Notes under the pieces: model-generated
What the model saw: the letters and a program-made list of their open reading frames with translations, nothing else
Told to the model about the DNA's origin: nothing
Databases searched by the model: none
Assembly (NCBI GenBank): GCA_050696075.1
Contig: JBOGUF010000185.1
Location: 1-17,773, forward strand
Direction: 5' to 3'
Source: JBOGUF01 sp050696075
Lineage (GTDB): Bacteria > Chloroflexota > Chloroflexia > Thermomicrobiales > UBA6265
Length of the DNA: 17,773 nt
In this document: positions 14,523-17,773 of the stretch, one piece after another
Numbering within the stretch: the stretch's first letter is position 1
How the letters are laid out: every line of letters starts with the position of its first letter
Position numbers and translations under genes: made by a program

Positions 14523-15509
14523 ATGGCTGAGGAGCGGTTTTTGGTCACCGGGGCGCTGGGATGCATTGGGGCCTGGGTGACAAAGCGGTTGACGGACGAA
14601 GGGGTGTCGGTCTGGACGTACGACCTGCCGGGGACCCCGCATCGGTTGCGGCTGATCATGGAAGACGACGCGCTCGCCACGGTCAATATGGTTGAGGGAG
14701 ACATCACCGACCAGGAGCGGTTCGAGCGGACGGTGGTCGAGCAGGGAATCACCCACATCGTCCACCTCGCGGCGTTGCAGGTGCCATTCGTGCGCGCGAA
14801 CCCCGTCCAGGGGGCGCGGGTCAACGTCGTCGGCAGCACAATCGTGCTGGAGACGGCGAAGCGCCACGCGGCGCAAGTGCGGAACGTCGTCTACGCTAGT
14901 TCCATCGCGGTCTACGGGCCGGTCGAACGGTATCCGCCAGGACCGCTTCAGCACGACGCGCCATTGCTGCCGACGACGCTGTACGGCGTGACAAAGCAGG
15001 ACAACGAGGGGACGGCGAAGGTCTACTGGCAGGACTACCAGACGCGCAGTATTGGCCTACGGCCCTTCTTTGTTTACGGACCGGGGCGCGACCAGGGGAT
15101 CAGCGCGACGCCGACGAAGGCGATGCTGGCAGCGGCGGTCGGACGGCCCTACCACTTTACCTTTGCCAGCGCGGCGACCTACCAGCATGCCGACGACGTG
15201 GCCAAGACCTTCATTCAGGCGGCGCGAGCGACCGTCGATGGGGCACCGGTCTTCAACCTCGGCGGCACGGTGGCGAACAGCGACGACGTGGTCGCCGCCA
15301 TCGAAGAGGTCGCGCCGGAGATGGCGGGCCGGATCACCCACGGCGCGGACGTGATGCCCTTTCCGGCCGAGATCGACGGACAACCGTTGGAGGAGGCGAC
15401 CGGGGCAATCGGCTGGCGACCGTTCCGGGATGGCGTGCGGCAGACGATTCAGGATTTTCGGGCGGCGGTCGAGGCGGGGCGACTGGACGTGGAGGCGGCG
15501 ATTGCATAG
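14523..15509 (+). CDS. NAD-dependent epimerase/dehydratase (extended SDR)
   Basis: This is an extended SDR of 328 residues that acts on sugars or nucleotide sugars in most relatives. The Rossmann motif TGALGCIG (9-16) and D34 at the end of the second strand indicate NAD. The catalytic set is S126/S127 and Y154-x-x-x-K158 (YGVTK). Family blocks GDITD, HLAA, NVVGS and FFVYGPGRDQG are present. ATG 14523 follows a G-run ribosome site. An earlier open frame from 14361 overlaps the cyclase gene and is rejected. Placed last in the importer-cyclase cassette, it may oxidise or epimerise the imported sugar or its product. The TAG stop runs into a REP-like half element. Confidence 0.92.
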   Translation: MAEERFLVTGALGCIGAWVTKRLTDEGVSVWTYDLPGTPHRLRLIMEDDALATVNMVEGDITDQERFERTVVEQGITHIVHLAALQVPFVRANPVQGARVNVVGSTIVLETAKRHAAQVRNVVYASSIAVYGPVERYPPGPLQHDAPLLPTTLYGVTKQDNEGTAKVYWQDYQTRSIGLRPFFVYGPGRDQGISATPTKAMLAAAVGRPYHFTFASAATYQHADDVAKTFIQAARATVDGAPVFNLGGTVANSDDVVAAIEEVAPEMAGRITHGADVMPFPAEIDGQPLEEATGAIGWRPFRDGVRQTIQDFRAAVEAGRLDVEAAIA

Positions 15510-15526
15510 GGATGCGCCCCTACCCC
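15509..15526. repeat. Half REP-like element at the epimerase stop
   Basis: The sequence is GGGATGCGCCCCTACCCC; its complement carries the GTAGGGGC core seen at 2873-2972. It starts at the last base of the epimerase TAG stop. Only one arm is evident, with weak outer pairing between GCAT and ATGC. Confidence 0.5.
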
Positions 15527-15584
15527 AATGCTGAGTTCATGTGCGCTCTCGGCTATCACGCCCGTGCCCTTCGAAGAATTCAAA

Positions 15585-15625
15585 CTTGGGGGGGCGGGGG
15601 ACAATCCGTTCTACAATCCCCCAAG
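15585..15625 (+). promoter_or_regulatory. Candidate folC promoter within an inverted repeat
   Basis: CTTGGGGG (15585-15592) and CCCCCAAG (15618-15625) form a perfect 8-base inverted repeat. Between them, ACAATCC occurs twice, 12 bases apart (15601 and 15613). TACAAT (15612-15617) is a plausible -10, about 47 bases before the folC GTG. No consensus -35 fits. It could be a promoter with a regulator site, or a small hairpin. Confidence 0.35.
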
Positions 15626-15663
15626 CACGAATACCGACCGACGACCACACGAGGACGACCAAC

Positions 15664-17169
15664 GTGTCAAGCACCGTCGCGACGCACGAACCGCCAAGAA
15701 CCCGCACGCCGGGGGAGATCCTGCGCCGCTACCGGGAGGCATTGGCCAAAACCGACGCCCTGATCGAGCGCACGCCGGCGGCCGAGGGCAAGAGCCTGGC
15801 CGAGGTCCGGCAGCGGGCCGAGATGCGCCTCGCCCGCCTGCGCCGCTTCCTCGCCTACCTTGGCAACCCGCACCTGCGCTATCCAGTGGTCCACGTCGGC
15901 GGCACCTCCGGCAAAGGCTCGACCAGCACCGCCGTCGCCGCCATCCTGACCGCCGCCGGCTACCGCACCGGGCTCCACACCTCGCCCTACCTCCAGGCCG
16001 CGACCGAGAAGCTGCAATTCGACGGCCGCCTGATCGCCGGCGACCGCTTCGCCGATCTCATCGACGACCTGCTCGCCACGGCCGACGCCTGGGCCGCCCG
16101 CAAGGACGAGGGGTCGCTCACCTATGGCGAGTTCTGGGTCGCGCTGACGGCAGTCGCCTTTGCCCAAGAACCGGTCGACATGGCGGTGATCGAGGTCGGC
16201 GCTGGTGGGCGCTTCGACATGACCAACGTCGTGCAGCCGGCCGTCAGCGTCGTCACCTCGATCGGCCTCGACCACACCGTCACGCTCGGCCCCACCGTCG
16301 AGCAGATCGCCTGGCACAAAGCGGGTATCGTCAAAGCCAGCGCCCCGGTCGTCACCGCGGTCGCCGACCCGACCGGGCTCCGACCGATCCTGGCCGAGGC
16401 CGCGGCGACCGGCGCGACCGTGACCCGCGTCGTCCCTGGCGCGACCTTTGAGATCCTCACCGAGGATGCGGACGGCGTCACCTGGCACGAGGTAGACGCC
16501 CAGGGGATACCAGGACCCACGCTCACAACCGCCCTGCCTGGTCGCTTCCAGGCGACCAACGCCGCGACGGCCGTCGCGGCGGTCCGCGCCCTCGCCGCGC
16601 AAGGTTTCGCCGTGCCGTTCGACGCCATCCGCGAGGGTCTGGCCCATGCGCGCATCCCCGGCCGCTGCGAAGTCGTTCAGGCGTCGCCTCGCGTCATCCT
16701 CGACGGTGCGCACAACCCCGACAAGGTCGCCGCTCTCGTCGCCGAGTTGCCGCGCCTCGCCGCGCGGCCCGCTGGCGGCCACCTCATCGCCGTCGTCGGC
16801 ATGCTCGAGAGCAAAGAACACCAGGCGATGCTACGCCTGATCGCGCCCGCGGTCGACGAATTGGTCCTCACGACTCCTCGCGTCCTCGCCAAGCCGGGCA
16901 CGCCGGTCGATCTCCTTGCTGCCGAAGCCCGCGCCGTCGGATTTGGCGGCACGGCAATTGCCAGCGACGTTCCGCGATCCGCCCTGGAGCAGGCACTCGG
17001 CCGTGCGCAAGCGAATCGCGGCGACGTGGTGCTGGTGACCGGCTCGCTCTACCTCGTCGGCAACCTCCGCCCGCGCTGGTACCCGGACGACGCGGTGCTT
17101 CTACAACAGACGCCGTGGCCGCGGCCGTCGCCGTCGCAGATCGGTGTGAACCGTGATGCCACCGGATGA
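15664..17169 (+). CDS. folC: Folylpolyglutamate/dihydrofolate synthase
   Basis: This Mur-ligase-fold enzyme adds glutamate to folates, and in many bacteria also joins dihydropteroate to glutamate, using ATP. At 501 residues it is longer than the usual 420-450. The extra length is at the N-terminus and in a Pro-rich tail after YLVGNLRPRWYP. The P-loop is GGTSGKGSTS (79-88; the family more often has GTNGKGS). Further blocks are IEVGAGGRFDMTN, SIGLDHT, KAGIVK, and LDGAHNP (346-352) of the glutamate-ligase domain. GTG 15664 follows GAGGA with an 8-base spacer; an upstream open frame to 15541 is rejected because it crosses the candidate promoter. Folate genes are not otherwise in the window. It overlaps the next gene by 14 bp. 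Confidence 0.92.
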   Translation: MSSTVATHEPPRTRTPGEILRRYREALAKTDALIERTPAAEGKSLAEVRQRAEMRLARLRRFLAYLGNPHLRYPVVHVGGTSGKGSTSTAVAAILTAAGYRTGLHTSPYLQAATEKLQFDGRLIAGDRFADLIDDLLATADAWAARKDEGSLTYGEFWVALTAVAFAQEPVDMAVIEVGAGGRFDMTNVVQPAVSVVTSIGLDHTVTLGPTVEQIAWHKAGIVKASAPVVTAVADPTGLRPILAEAAATGATVTRVVPGATFEILTEDADGVTWHEVDAQGIPGPTLTTALPGRFQATNAATAVAAVRALAAQGFAVPFDAIREGLAHARIPGRCEVVQASPRVILDGAHNPDKVAALVAELPRLAARPAGGHLIAVVGMLESKEHQAMLRLIAPAVDELVLTTPRVLAKPGTPVDLLAAEARAVGFGGTAIASDVPRSALEQALGRAQANRGDVVLVTGSLYLVGNLRPRWYPDDAVLLQQTPWPRPSPSQIGVNRDATG

Positions 17170-17773
17170 ACGCCAAGGCACGCCCGTGGCGGGCAGAGAG
17201 CGAGCAGCCAAGCTGGCCTATCGTCAGTCGGCGCCTGATCGTGAACTGACCCGCGAAGCGGCCCTCGACGCGGTCGTCCGTCTGACTCGCGTCATCGGCG
17301 CTGGGCGCGACATGGAGCGAGTCTTCGACGCCTTCGCCGAGGAGATCAGGCACTTTCTCCCATTCGACCGCTGCTCCTTCGGGTACTACGACGCCGCGGC
17401 CCACACCCTCCTTGTCACCCACGTCCGCGGCCGGCTTCCGCACTACCCGGATGATGGCGACGTCGTATCATTGGCCGCCGCCGCCGCCGGCCTGGTCGCC
17501 GAAGACCGTCGCCCCTTCATCAACGTGATCGGGGCGGAGGATCGGTTCCGCGAGGACATCTTTCGACGCGCGGCCGGCGTCGTCGAGGCGGTCCTGTTGC
17601 CGGTCGTCGTCGACGACGCGGTCGTCGGCGTCCTCGCCCTTTCCAGCCGCCAGGCGGGGGTCTACCGGCCCGAGGACCTCTGGTTCCTGGAAACCATCGC
17701 CGACCACTTTGGCCTTGCCGTCGCCGCCACCAACCTGCGCCGCGACGCCGAGCGGCGCGCGGCGCGCGCCCCG
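17156..17773 (+). CDS. GAF-domain protein, cut by the window end
   Basis: The frame is open for 206 codons from ATG 17156 to the last base, so the C-terminus is missing. After about 35 polar residues it shows a GAF sensor domain at about 40-195: VVRLTRVIGAGRDMERVF, then FDRCSFGYYD, then VLLPVVVDDAVVGVLALSS and a closing helix FLETIADHFGLAVAATNL. The last visible residues (LRRDAERRAAR) begin what looks like a linker helix, as in GAF proteins that go on to a histidine kinase, phosphatase or helix-turn-helix domain. Which one follows cannot be seen. The 14-bp overlap with folC suggests translational coupling. The ligand is unknown. Confidence 0.8.
   Translation, partial: MPPDERQGTPVAGRERAAKLAYRQSAPDRELTREAALDAVVRLTRVIGAGRDMERVFDAFAEEIRHFLPFDRCSFGYYDAAAHTLLVTHVRGRLPHYPDDGDVVSLAAAAAGLVAEDRRPFINVIGAEDRFREDIFRRAAGVVEAVLLPVVVDDAVVGVLALSSRQAGVYRPEDLWFLETIADHFGLAVAATNLRRDAERRAARAP

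Noticed and set aside
15541..15663. Upstream extension of folC to 15541
   Set aside because: It crosses the candidate promoter and inverted repeat and encodes a low-quality basic peptide. GTG 15664 has a good ribosome site.
15667..16821. 384-codon minus-strand frame opposite folC
   Set aside because: It lies antisense to conserved folC motifs and is Gly/Asp/Arg-rich with no recognisable fold. The same holds for long frames at 10753-11694, 12857-13570 and 13595-14479.

Overview
The window is 17.8 kb of high-GC bacterial chromosome, densely packed with short intergenic gaps. Left of about 9.3 kb every supported gene is on the minus strand. From 9.6 kb to the end every gene is on the plus strand. 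The divergent control region is 9265-9600. I see no rRNA, tRNA, CRISPR array, insertion sequence or phage gene. The gene content, a DUF820/Uma2 protein, a twin-arginine sugar-binding protein, a Tyr-type ferrochelatase, and many small GC-rich repeats of the YAGGNGT and GTAGGGGC kinds suggest Chloroflexota, perhaps near Thermomicrobia. That assignment is an inference from general resemblance, not a search result.

Minus-strand half, in transcription order: a Uma2-family protein (possibly preceded by a 78-residue ORF) and an SDR oxidoreductase; then hemH and hemY overlapping by 10 bp, the last two steps of heme synthesis; then a sensor histidine kinase and a LuxR-type response regulator overlapping by 13 bp; then a small predicted membrane protein and an MMPL/RND-type exporter. 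The last block reads as a two-component system next to the efflux genes it may control.

Plus-strand half: a complete sugar-type ABC importer (Tat-exported binding protein, double-ABC ATPase, RbsC-like permease), followed by a metal-dependent cyclase-family hydrolase and an NAD-dependent epimerase/dehydratase. Together they look like an uptake and catabolism cassette for an unidentified carbohydrate or related small molecule. A folC gene follows with its own candidate promoter, then an overlapping GAF-domain gene cut by the window end.

The most striking non-coding signal is a family of heptanucleotide tandem arrays. In the transcribed sense the units fit roughly YAGGNGT. They begin at, or contain, the TAG stop codon of six genes on both strands: the response regulator, hemY, the SDR, the binding protein, the ABC ATPase and the cyclase. 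In the transporter operon these arrays are paired with inverted arrays just before the next gene. At 12331-12414 this gives an almost perfect 33-bp hairpin between the ATPase and the permease. One array even enters the ATPase reading frame and encodes TPDSRLLTP. A second repeat class, REP-like palindromes with a GTAGGGGC core or related form, occupies several other gaps. If the window holds something undescribed, I think it is this stop-codon-anchored repeat system acting at operon junctions.
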